DNA of 41,099 bases from Chloroflexota bacterium (GTDB lineage Bacteria > Chloroflexota > Dehalococcoidia > Lucifugimonadales > QGNO01), in assembly GCA_003228195.2 (NCBI GenBank), contig QGNO01000016.1, forward strand, positions 1-41,099, read 5' to 3'. Shown here piece after piece: positions 24,060-31,773 of the stretch. Both the position numbers and the translations under genes were made by a program. The notes below the pieces were generated by a model that worked only from the letters and a program-made list of their open reading frames with translations, did no database searches and was not told the DNA's origin. Position 1 is the stretch's first letter, and every line of letters begins with the position of its first letter.

Positions 24060-25012
24060 AAAGCTAGGGTTGCTGCTCCTAGAAGCGAGGCATCGTCTCC
24101 TAGGACGGAAGTTACCACGTTGATGTGTTCCTTGAGGTGTGGTATTACGTTGCTGCGGATAGTTGCATCAAGCGCGGCGGAATAGGTGCGAGAACTCTGA
24201 CTGACCCCTCCTCCAATGATTATCATCTGTGGGTCGAAGATGTGGATAAGGTTGACCAGGCCCAACCCAAGGTCTCTGGCGAACTGTTCTATCAACTCAA
24301 CGCCCAGTGGGTCACGCCGGTCTGCAGCTTCCATGACCATCTTGGAGTTCACATTGGTAATGTCTTTGCCTGCCATCTCCAGAATAAGACTGGTTTCTCC
24401 ATTTTCCAGTCGCTCTCTGGCGAACCTGGCTATTGCTGTCCCGGAGGCGAACATCTCCAGGCATCCCCTGTTCCCACACGCACATGATGGGCCATTCCTG
24501 TCTATGCTCATGTGGCCCAACTCCCCTGCGAAGCCCCTTGATCCCAGAAATGGGCTTCCATTCACTATGATGCCGCCACCGATGCCGGTGCTAACGGTAA
24601 TATAGAGTAGGTTTGAGATTCCTTGACCAATGCCGCAGGCGTGTTCACCGATAGCGCCCAGAGTGGCGTCGTTGGCGGCCCAAAAGGGGAGGTTGAATGT
24701 AGCTTCAAGCAGCGGTTTGAGAGAGAAGTTGTCCCACCCGGGGAGGTTCGGCGGATTGTTCATTGTGCCCGTAACCGGGTCCACGGGGCTGGCTAGCGAT
24801 GCTACTATCCCCACCAGTTTCCTGTCACCGGTTGAGGACACAAGCCGGGTTATAATCGACGTTAGACGCTCCAACGTCTGCTCTCTACTCTGATTGGCAA
24901 GAGTAGGCTCCGAATCTCTTTGTATCAGATCTCCGGTTCTGTCTATCAGGGCCACTCTCATTTTGGTCCCACCCAGGTCCATTGCTATACAGAGGTCTTC
25001 CCTGGTTGCCAT
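24035..25012 (-). CDS. ROK family sugar kinase (glucokinase-like)
   Basis: A 325-residue ROK protein. N-terminal AMDLGGTKMRVALID is the phosphate-binding motif, GIGGGIIVNG and GELGHM follow, and CACGNRGCLE is the ROK zinc-binding motif. There is no N-terminal helix-turn-helix, so it is a kinase rather than a ROK repressor; likely substrates are glucose, N-acetylglucosamine or N-acetylmannosamine. AAGGAG with 5-bp spacing points to the ATG at 25012; a GTG two codons upstream is less likely. It is convergent with, and overlaps by 25 bp, the HEAT-repeat gene. No sugar transporter is adjacent. Confidence 0.88.
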   Translation of the reverse strand: MATREDLCIAMDLGGTKMRVALIDRTGDLIQRDSEPTLANQSREQTLERLTSIITRLVSSTGDRKLVGIVASLASPVDPVTGTMNNPPNLPGWDNFSLKPLLEATFNLPFWAANDATLGAIGEHACGIGQGISNLLYITVSTGIGGGIIVNGSPFLGSRGFAGELGHMSIDRNGPSCACGNRGCLEMFASGTAIARFARERLENGETSLILEMAGKDITNVNSKMVMEAADRRDPLGVELIEQFARDLGLGLVNLIHIFDPQMIIIGGGVSQSSRTYSAALDATIRSNVIPHLKEHINVVTSVLGDDASLLGAATLAFQRVGRAG

Positions 25013-25178
25013 TTGCACTCCTTATACTTTGGCCATGACTTCAAGCATCAGATATGTGTGCTCAGATTACAGGCTATTATGAAGCCAGGCACCGCGGTTG
25101 AACAACAAGATAACTTTGCTGTCTATGGTATTATGATGTGGCAATTCTGCTGTATCTAGACGTGTCAGGGAGAATAGT

Positions 25179-26582
25179 ATGACATCTGGCAGTAAAGCGA
25201 AATCCCTCAAAGAACTGAAAAAGAGTGGCTACCAGGTAGTTGGAGTACGGGAAGAGATCAGGCGCAACCTGATAGGAAAACTTGTCGCCGGCGAAGCGTT
25301 GTTTCCGGGGATAATAGGGTACGAAGGCACGGTAATTCCCGAAGTGCAGAATGCCATCCTTGCTGGTCAGGATATCATTCTTCTGGGAGAGCGTGGACAG
25401 GCCAAATCCAGGCTCATACGTGCCATGGTTAGCCTGTTGGACGAAGAGATACCCTACATAGCTGGTTGTGAGATTAACGACAACCCCTTTGCTCCCATCT
25501 GTAGTGCCTGCCACGAGAAAATCGCGGAGATGGGCGACGAAGTGGCCATAGCGTGGCTGCCCAGGGAGGCAAGATACGCCGAAAAGCTGGCTACCCCGGA
25601 CATAGCGGTGGCAGACCTCATTGGAGAGGTTGACCCCATAAAAGTAGCAGAAGGACGTTACCTGTCGGACGAATTAACTGTCCACTATGGGTTAATACCA
25701 AGGACCAACCGTGGAATCTTCTGTATAAATGAGCTGCCCGACCTGGCAGAACGGATACAGGTAAGCTTGTTCAACCTGATGGAAGAGAAGGACATACAGA
25801 TCAAGGGGTATAGGATTCGCCTGCCTCTGGACGTGTATCTGGTGGCTAGTGCCAACCCGGAAGACTATACCAACCGCGGGCGTATTATTACTCCCCTCAA
25901 AGATCGCTATGGTGCCCAGATACGTACACATTACCCCAAACTGCAAGAGGATGAGATACGGATAATAGACCAGGAGGTGATGGTCTTCCCAGATATGGCA
26001 AGCACGGTGATTGTCCCTGTGTATATGAAGGAGATCATCGCCGAAATAACAAGTCTTGCGCGTCGTAGCGGCGATATAAACCAGCGCTCGGGGGTGAGTG
26101 TGAGGGTCTCCATAGCCAACTACGAGAGCATGATCAGCAACGCATACCGCCGCCGCATCCAGCATCAAGAGGAGAAGGTGGTCCCGCGGATAAGCGATTT
26201 GGCTGCCATTGTCCCATCAACCATGGGTAAGATTGAGATGGAGACTCTTGATGATGGCCGTGAAGTACGGATATTGGAGGAACTCACTAAGAAGGCTGTG
26301 CTCAACATATTCGGCCGTTACATAGACGCGGATGAATTGGAAGGTATCATCGAGGGCTTCGAGGAAGGTATGGTGGTGGAAACTGGCAGTGATAGGCCAT
26401 CTTCTGAGTACGTGTCGTTGCTTGGAGAGATAGAAGGGTTTGACGAGCCGATCAAGCGATTGGGGGCTGATAACACACACGAACTAATTGCGTCGGCGAT
26501 GGAGTTCATTTTGGAAGGACTCCATCTCAAGCGGCGTTTGAACAAGGACAGGGTGGAGGGCAGGTACCACTATCGAACCTAG
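25179..26582 (+). CDS. MoxR / Mg-chelatase subunit I-like AAA+ ATPase
   Basis: A 467-residue AAA+ protein of the helix-2-insert clade. Walker A is GERGQAKS (about residues 72-79), the Walker B position reads GIFCINELPDL (Asn instead of the usual Asp), and SANPEDYTNRGRIITPLKDR covers sensor and arginine regions. A Cys/His cluster (GCEIND..PICSACHEK) lies between Walker A and B, possibly a metal site. Relatives are the chelatase subunit BchI/ChlI and MoxR ATPases, which act with VWA-domain partners on protein targets. No VWA gene and no chlorophyll or cobalamin genes are next to it, so the chelatase label would be misleading. AGGGAG precedes the ATG. thioredoxin reductase follows. Confidence 0.85.
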   Translation: MTSGSKAKSLKELKKSGYQVVGVREEIRRNLIGKLVAGEALFPGIIGYEGTVIPEVQNAILAGQDIILLGERGQAKSRLIRAMVSLLDEEIPYIAGCEINDNPFAPICSACHEKIAEMGDEVAIAWLPREARYAEKLATPDIAVADLIGEVDPIKVAEGRYLSDELTVHYGLIPRTNRGIFCINELPDLAERIQVSLFNLMEEKDIQIKGYRIRLPLDVYLVASANPEDYTNRGRIITPLKDRYGAQIRTHYPKLQEDEIRIIDQEVMVFPDMASTVIVPVYMKEIIAEITSLARRSGDINQRSGVSVRVSIANYESMISNAYRRRIQHQEEKVVPRISDLAAIVPSTMGKIEMETLDDGREVRILEELTKKAVLNIFGRYIDADELEGIIEGFEEGMVVETGSDRPSSEYVSLLGEIEGFDEPIKRLGADNTHELIASAMEFILEGLHLKRRLNKDRVEGRYHYRT

Positions 26583-26735
26583 TTTTGTCGAGGGCATGTT
26601 TTCGCATGATTATGTAAGATGGGTGTAACATGGTTTACAGACAAGTGATGACATTTCTGTGAACCTTCGCCCTCAAGAATGCATGCAAATATATACAAAT
26701 TTCAGTGCGTGTCGTCGCAGTATGGGAGAGGAATC

Positions 26736-27680
26736 GTGAGTGAAAACCAGGTAGAGAAGGTACTGATTATAGGCTCCGGGCCCGCGGGCGATACAGCGGC
26801 CTTGTACGCTTCCCGAGCCGAGCTTAACCCGCTGGTTATTGAGGGCGCGACGCCGGGCGGACAGTTGACAATAACGACTGATGTAGAGAACTATCCAGGG
26901 TTTCCAGAGGGTATTCTTGGGCCTGACTTGATGGATAAGTTCAAGGCTCAGGCGGAGCGGTTTGGGGCCAGGTACGTCAACGGCAATGTGACCGCCGTGG
27001 ACTTCTCCAAGAGGCCGTTCCGAATAGAGGTTGATGAGGAAAGCTACTACTACGCTAGGACGGTTATTATTGCCTCCGGTGCCACCGCAATGCTCTTGGG
27101 AATTCCCGGCGAAGCAGAGCTTATGGGGCGTGGTGTATCGGCATGTGCCACTTGTGACGGTTTCTTCTTCCGAGACAAGGAGCTCATTGTTGTAGGCGGT
27201 GGTGATACTGCTATGGAGGAGGCTACTTTCCTCACTAAATTTGCCAGTAATGTCCACATAGTCCACCGTCGTGACCAGCTACGCGCATCCAAGATAATGC
27301 AGGAGAGGGGGTTTAGTAATCCCAAGATAGATTTCATCTGGGATACTGTGGTGGAGGAGATACTCGGTGTCGAAGAGGGAGAGGTAAAGAAGGTTAAACT
27401 TCGTAATGTGAAGACCAATGATGTCATAGAAAGGCCCATAGATGGTGTATTCATGGGTATTGGACATAAGCCAAACACCGAACCGTTTGTGGGGCAGATG
27501 GAGATAAACGAGACCGGGTATATTATCACTCACGATGGGACTCAGACCAGTGTGCCTGGGGTTTTTGCCAGTGGCGACGTGCAGGACTGGGTATACCGTC
27601 AAGCCATAACTGCAGCGGGAACCGGTTGCATGGCAGCCATAGATGCGGAGCGCTTCCTTACGTCTCAGGGCGAAGAGTAG
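26736..27680 (+). CDS. trxB: thioredoxin reductase TrxB
   Basis: NADPH-dependent flavoprotein that reduces thioredoxin. The FAD motif GSGPAGDTAALYAS, the redox pair CATC in SACATCDGFF, the NADPH motif GGGDTAMEEA and the C-terminal VFASGDVQDWVYRQA are all present; length 314 residues. The start is GTG 26736, with GGGAGAGG just before it; the frame is open to 26679 but the longer form would carry an unlikely N-terminal tail. In the FAD motif the common Tyr after PAG is Asp here. No thioredoxin gene is adjacent. pabB begins 30 bp after the stop on the same strand. Confidence 0.93.
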   Translation: MSENQVEKVLIIGSGPAGDTAALYASRAELNPLVIEGATPGGQLTITTDVENYPGFPEGILGPDLMDKFKAQAERFGARYVNGNVTAVDFSKRPFRIEVDEESYYYARTVIIASGATAMLLGIPGEAELMGRGVSACATCDGFFFRDKELIVVGGGDTAMEEATFLTKFASNVHIVHRRDQLRASKIMQERGFSNPKIDFIWDTVVEEILGVEEGEVKKVKLRNVKTNDVIERPIDGVFMGIGHKPNTEPFVGQMEINETGYIITHDGTQTSVPGVFASGDVQDWVYRQAITAAGTGCMAAIDAERFLTSQGEE

Positions 27681-27710
27681 GTAATAGCTCTGTAATCTGA
27701 GCCATATATC

Positions 27711-29129
27711 TTGAAAGTGCTGTCGAACTCACAACCTGGCTCTAAACCCGTTGTTTATGAACTGGGCCAGATTCCATACCCTGCTCAACTTTTCTCATCG
27801 TTCCAGGATATGCCAAGCCCTGCTCTGCTCGACGGTGCAATGCCTGGCGCGTCCGGGAACCGTTATTCCTATCTTACGGCCGACCCGTTTTTGGTGATTC
27901 GTAGCCGCGGTCGCCGGGTCACTCTTGAGCATGACGGCGGTTGTGATGAAGTGGAAGACGACCCCTGGTCAGTCCTGCAGGGTCTGTTGCGGAAATACCA
28001 TACGGCACAAATTCCCGGACTCCCGTCCTTTCAGGGTGGCGCTCTTGGCTATTGGGGTTACGACCTTGGCAGGCATCTTGAAAGACTTCCCTCTCTGGCG
28101 GATGATGACCTTCAGTTACCTGAAATGTGCCTCGGCCTGTACGATTGGGTTTTGGCCTATGACGGCGATACGGGTCTGAGTTGTCTGTTTTCGACGGGCT
28201 TGCCAGACGGTACATTGGAGCGTGCCGAGGCACGTGCCAATGAGATAATGGAACGCCTTGAGAGAGAGTCGCCGTTAACACGACCAACAGGATTCAATGT
28301 TCCAGTATCTCTGGAATCCAACTTCACGTCGGCTACATATGAAGCCGCTGTCCGAGGTGTAAAGGAGTACCTGGCTGCGGGAGATGCTTATCAGGTAAAC
28401 TTGTCACAGCGATTTCAGGCTCCATTTCAGGGAGACCCGTGGAGTCTCTATCTTAAACTGCGAGAGTTGAATCCTGCGCCATTCGCAGCGTATCTAGGAT
28501 TTCCCGAGATAAGTGTGCTCAGTGCGTCGCCGGAGGAATTCCTGAACCTTGAGCAGGGGCGGGTACGCTCACGACCCATCAAGGGGACACGACCTGTGGG
28601 AGCAACTCCCGAGGAGACTGAGCGTTACTCTGCGGAATTGCTGTCCAGCGATAAGGAACGAGCAGAAAATGTGATGATTGTGGACCTCATACGTAATGAC
28701 CTGGGACGTGTATGCAATATAGGCTCAGTGGAGGTGCCAAGCCTCCTGGCATTGGAGAAACATCCAACGGTGCTTCACTTAGTGACCACCGTCACTGGCG
28801 AACTGCTTCCATCAGCGGACGCGGTCGACCTGCTGAGATCGTGCTTCCCCGGGGGTTCCGTAACGGGTGCTCCAAAGCTGCGCTCCATGGAGATAATAGA
28901 GGAGTTGGAGCCTGTGCGCAGGGGGGTTTACTGCGGAGCAATCGGCTATATCTCTTTCGGAGGTGGCATGGGTACCAGCATTGCAATCCGTACCCTGGTG
29001 TTGACAGGCGGTCAGGTCTATCTCCAGGTTGGTGGAGGGATAGTCGCTGACTCTGACCCATTGGCGGAGTATCAGGAAACGCTTCAGAAGGGGAAGGGGC
29101 TTCGTCGTTCCCTTGGCTTCCAAGAGTAA
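27711..29129 (+). CDS. pabB: aminodeoxychorismate synthase component I PabB
   Basis: Chorismate-utilising enzyme of 472 residues that aminates chorismate to 4-amino-4-deoxychorismate on the way to folate. Residues about 210-460 form the chorismate-binding domain with the motif PIKGTRPVG; the Lys in PIKGT marks PabB, where anthranilate synthase has Ala. Further family motifs are DLIRNDLGRVC, FPGGSVTGAPK and IAIRTL. The gene pabC follows 1 bp later, which confirms the pathway. The amidotransferase subunit PabA is not in the window. The start is uncertain: TTG 27711 is the first possible codon and lacks a good Shine-Dalgarno. Confidence 0.88.
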   Translation: MKVLSNSQPGSKPVVYELGQIPYPAQLFSSFQDMPSPALLDGAMPGASGNRYSYLTADPFLVIRSRGRRVTLEHDGGCDEVEDDPWSVLQGLLRKYHTAQIPGLPSFQGGALGYWGYDLGRHLERLPSLADDDLQLPEMCLGLYDWVLAYDGDTGLSCLFSTGLPDGTLERAEARANEIMERLERESPLTRPTGFNVPVSLESNFTSATYEAAVRGVKEYLAAGDAYQVNLSQRFQAPFQGDPWSLYLKLRELNPAPFAAYLGFPEISVLSASPEEFLNLEQGRVRSRPIKGTRPVGATPEETERYSAELLSSDKERAENVMIVDLIRNDLGRVCNIGSVEVPSLLALEKHPTVLHLVTTVTGELLPSADAVDLLRSCFPGGSVTGAPKLRSMEIIEELEPVRRGVYCGAIGYISFGGGMGTSIAIRTLVLTGGQVYLQVGGGIVADSDPLAEYQETLQKGKGLRRSLGFQE

Positions 29130-29130
29130 T

Positions 29131-29991
29131 ATGACTTCGATTGTCTATATAAACGGGCGCTATGTTCCGGAAACCGACGCTAGTTTATCGCCATTGGACA
29201 GGGGATTCACACTGGCCGACGGCCTCTTTGAAACTATGGTGGCATCGGGAGACAGGATATTCCGTCCGAATGACCACATGTTACGCCTACAGCGTGGTGC
29301 CGATGTGCTGTATATACGGCTTCCTCCCGTTGAAGATTTGATGGATGCCGTGTACGAGAGCCTGAGGCGCAACGGACTATCGCACTCCGTCGTGCGGCTC
29401 ACCGTCACCCGCGGTATAGACCCGGGACGTGGACTGGACGTGACGCCTGATATAGCCACGTCTGTAGTAATAAGAGTAGCAACCTGGCACGGACCGTTGG
29501 ACTCATTACCACAGGGTCGTAGTCTGCTTCTCTCGCATATACCACGTAACAACCTCTCGCCGCTGGCGGGTATCAAGTCGCTTTCATACGTAGAGGGTGT
29601 GCTGGCTCGCCTTGAGGCCCGCCGTTCTGGTGCGGACGATGCACTGGTGTGTAATATGCATGGATTCCTGACAGGCGCGACATCGAGTAACATTTTCGTC
29701 ATGATTGATGGAAAGTTGCTTACTCCTTCAGAGGGTGACGGCATTCTGCCAGGCATGGCAAGGCGCACCGTGCTGGAAGAGGCGAAGCGCATAGGGATCT
29801 TTGTAGAGGAACGGTCGTTGACATCGGACAGTATTGCCGGGGCGGACGAGGTTTTCCTGACTAATGTCGTGGCGGGAGTTGTGCCTGTTGTCTCACTATT
29901 TGGATCGCCCGTCGGTTTGGGCGTATCCGGGACAGTAACCGGACGTTTGGCGAGCGCGTATTGGAATCGTGTAGTGTCGGAGTTATCATGA
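29131..29991 (+). CDS. pabC: aminodeoxychorismate lyase PabC (class IV aminotransferase)
   Basis: A 286-residue fold-type IV PLP enzyme that releases pyruvate from aminodeoxychorismate to give p-aminobenzoate. Typical signs are VYINGRYVPE and DRGFTLADGLFETM at the N-terminus, the PLP lysine in AGIKSLSYVEGVLA, and FLTGATSSNIF with GILPGMARR in the C-terminal half. It shares its fold with branched-chain and D-amino acid aminotransferases; placement 1 bp after pabB decides for PabC. The ATG at 29131 almost abuts the pabB stop, so the two are translated together. Confidence 0.88.
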   Translation: MTSIVYINGRYVPETDASLSPLDRGFTLADGLFETMVASGDRIFRPNDHMLRLQRGADVLYIRLPPVEDLMDAVYESLRRNGLSHSVVRLTVTRGIDPGRGLDVTPDIATSVVIRVATWHGPLDSLPQGRSLLLSHIPRNNLSPLAGIKSLSYVEGVLARLEARRSGADDALVCNMHGFLTGATSSNIFVMIDGKLLTPSEGDGILPGMARRTVLEEAKRIGIFVEERSLTSDSIAGADEVFLTNVVAGVVPVVSLFGSPVGLGVSGTVTGRLASAYWNRVVSELS

Positions 29992-30103
29992 CTGCAAATT
30001 GCTGGTTATTTTGGATGGAACGGGAAATCTGATAACCTATCAGCTACAAGTGTATTGTAATAAAGTTACAAAGAGAATATTTCACCGGGGAGCGCCGACT
30101 CTA

Positions 30104-30132
30104 TTGACATAATTCGTATTATGTTATAGCAT
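30104..30132 (+). promoter_or_regulatory. promoter of the AsnC/Lrp regulator
   Basis: Perfect TTGACA (30104-30109) with TAGCAT (30127-30132) at 17 bp or TATAGC at 15 bp. The -10 region lies within a palindrome. Confidence 0.55.
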
Positions 30133-30139
30133 AAATACG
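30115..30139. promoter_or_regulatory. palindromic operator overlapping the regulator's promoter
   Basis: A core TTATG-N6-CATAA palindrome (30119-30134, seven of eight pairs) is flanked by CGTAT and ATACG arms offset by one base. It covers the -10 region 28 bp before the AsnC/Lrp gene, as expected of a self-regulated member of this family. Confidence 0.55.
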
Positions 30140-30166
30140 AGTAAACATCATTAAATCGGAGAAATT

Positions 30167-30607
30167 ATGGATGAATTAGACAGAAAAATCATTGGAATCC
30201 TCCAACAAGATGGCAGAGCTTCCAATGCCAAGATAGCACGACAATTGGGGGTTAGTGAAGGCACTATCAGGCGTCGTCTGAAGCGTTTGATAGAAGACGA
30301 GGCTATTCAGGTCTTGGCTCTTCCAGAGCCGTCAAAGCTTGGGTATGGTACTGAGGCCATCGTTGGTCTTCAGGTGGATCCTGGTAAGATAGAGGATGTG
30401 GCGGCTGCGCTGGCCAGTGTACCGGAAGCCCTGAACGTTTCTGTGACCACTGGTGCTTTCGACCTTTTTGCCTGGGTGGCACTACCCTCGTCGGAGGAAC
30501 TGCACAGCTTTCTTCTGGCTGTGGTTGGGAATATACAGGGGGTCAGGCGCAGTGAGACATTCGTTATCATGTCCGTGAAGAAGCGCACCTTTTCGCCTGT
30601 GTCTTGA
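30167..30607 (+). CDS. AsnC/Lrp family transcriptional regulator
   Basis: A 146-residue regulator. The N-terminal winged HTH (MDELDRKIIGILQQDG, then NAKIARQLGVSEGTIRRRLKRL) is followed by an Lrp-type ligand-sensing domain (VGLQVDPGKIEDVAAAL, VTTGAFDLFAWVAL). Members bind an amino acid or related ligand and act as dimers or octamers. GGAGAAATT precedes the ATG. A palindrome over its own promoter suggests autoregulation, and the two EamA transporter genes just downstream are likely targets. The ligand is unknown. Confidence 0.9.
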   Translation: MDELDRKIIGILQQDGRASNAKIARQLGVSEGTIRRRLKRLIEDEAIQVLALPEPSKLGYGTEAIVGLQVDPGKIEDVAAALASVPEALNVSVTTGAFDLFAWVALPSSEELHSFLLAVVGNIQGVRRSETFVIMSVKKRTFSPVS

Positions 30608-30654
30608 GACGTCACTTTAAGAGAGACCATGCATTTGAATGAGGCTTTCGCTTA

Positions 30655-31083
30655 ATGTTGGGGGTTCTTTTCGGCCTCTTGGCTGCGACATGTTGGGGGT
30701 TCAGTGCCATACTGGTACGTTTGGGCCTACAGCATATTCGTCCCACCACCGGTACCTGGGTGTCCGTGATTCCCGGATGTATCTTTGTCATGGCTCTGGC
30801 GGTGGTGTTCAACTGGGATGACATCACCTCTCTGGCGGCGATAGCATTTGTATGGTTTGCCCTTGCAGGGTTGTTTAACTTTGCCCTGGGACGTTTCCTC
30901 AATGCCGTTAGCATTCAACGGGCTGGGGTTGCCCGTGCCACTCCTTTGTTCAGTACCGCCCCTCTTTTTGCCACCATACTGGCCATAATCTTTCTTGGTG
31001 AGAGCGTTACCCCCTGGCTTCTGCTGGGTACCGTGACTATTGTCAGCGGCATTGCACTCATAACAAGCGAGCAGGTACGTTGA
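30655..31083 (+). CDS. EamA/DMT transporter, half-size protein 1
   Basis: A 142-residue protein with five membrane helices, equal to one EamA domain (GVLFGLLAATCWGFSAI at the start, and the family-typical LGESVTPWLLLGTVTIVSGI near the end). Full DMT exporters have two such domains in one chain. The stop overlaps the TTG start of the next gene in TTGA (31080-31083), so the two halves are translationally coupled and probably form a heterodimer. It lies 47 bp after the AsnC/Lrp gene and may be regulated by it. Substrate is likely a small metabolite or amino acid, by family analogy only. Confidence 0.8.
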   Translation: MLGVLFGLLAATCWGFSAILVRLGLQHIRPTTGTWVSVIPGCIFVMALAVVFNWDDITSLAAIAFVWFALAGLFNFALGRFLNAVSIQRAGVARATPLFSTAPLFATILAIIFLGESVTPWLLLGTVTIVSGIALITSEQVR

Positions 31084-31559
31084 AGAACATTCAGTCACTG
31101 ATCGGAAATCGAGGCAATATCTGGTTGGGGTATGCGGCCGCAATAGGTGCGGCTGTGGCCTATGGTGCTTCGCAGACTGTTGGTAAGCACGTAACCAGTG
31201 AATTTGCTCCACCTCTGGTCGGCACCGGCTTCTCACTGGTCTTCGGGTTCATGTACGTCTCAATCATGTTTCACCGTCACATACCCAATGACCTGAGAAC
31301 ATCTTCCCGCCGTGGCTTCTTGTGGTTCGGCCTGTCGGGCATTGCCTCCGCATCCGGTGTCACCCTGCTTTACTTTGCGCTCAGCAACGCGCCACTTGTT
31401 GTGGTGTCACCCGTGGTTGCAATCAGTCCTCTAATAACGCTTACACTGGTCCATTTCTTGCTACACAAGCTGGAGAAGATTACCAGGAGGACTATCATGG
31501 GCACTGTCATGGTGGTTCTCGGCGTGGTTATCATCACAGTCAGCAAAGCCTTATCCTGA
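31080..31559 (+). CDS. EamA/DMT transporter, half-size protein 2
   Basis: A 159-residue protein forming the second EamA domain: a short polar N-terminus, then five helices beginning WLGYAAAIGAAVAYGASQ and ending TIMGTVMVVLGVVIITVSKAL. It starts at a TTG overlapping the stop of the first half by 4 bp. Together the two halves make a ten-helix DMT transporter in two polypeptides. Whether this split is an ancestral dimer arrangement or a broken single gene is not settled, but both halves keep a clean frame and sensible ends. Confidence 0.8.
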   Translation: MKNIQSLIGNRGNIWLGYAAAIGAAVAYGASQTVGKHVTSEFAPPLVGTGFSLVFGFMYVSIMFHRHIPNDLRTSSRRGFLWFGLSGIASASGVTLLYFALSNAPLVVVSPVVAISPLITLTLVHFLLHKLEKITRRTIMGTVMVVLGVVIITVSKALS

Positions 31560-31585
31560 CAGCGCTGCTTTAAAGGGGGCTTGAT

Positions 31586-31702
31586 ATGACTGCTATAGTG
31601 CTTGTGATGCTTCTCATTGCCGCCCTGTTTATCCTTGGAATGGCCGCAACGATTTGGCTTCTTCGACTCTACGACAGGTTGTTTCCAGAGAAAGAGAAGT
31701 GA
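31586..31702 (+). CDS. 38-residue single-helix membrane peptide
   Basis: ATG at 31586 behind AAAGGGGG encodes a 38-residue peptide: one hydrophobic helix (IVLVMLLIAALFILGMAAT) followed by a charged tail (LYDRLFPEKEK). The ribosome site and clear single-helix layout support it, and it lies 26 bp after the second EamA gene on the same strand. It may be an accessory subunit of the split transporter; that is inference. No family is recognised. Confidence 0.55.
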   Translation: MTAIVLVMLLIAALFILGMAATIWLLRLYDRLFPEKEK

Positions 31703-31773
31703 CCAAAGCGCGGCGATGAGCAAGAAGGGCTTGGACGATAGGGCTGTTCTTCAGGTGGGTGATGGATCAGACG

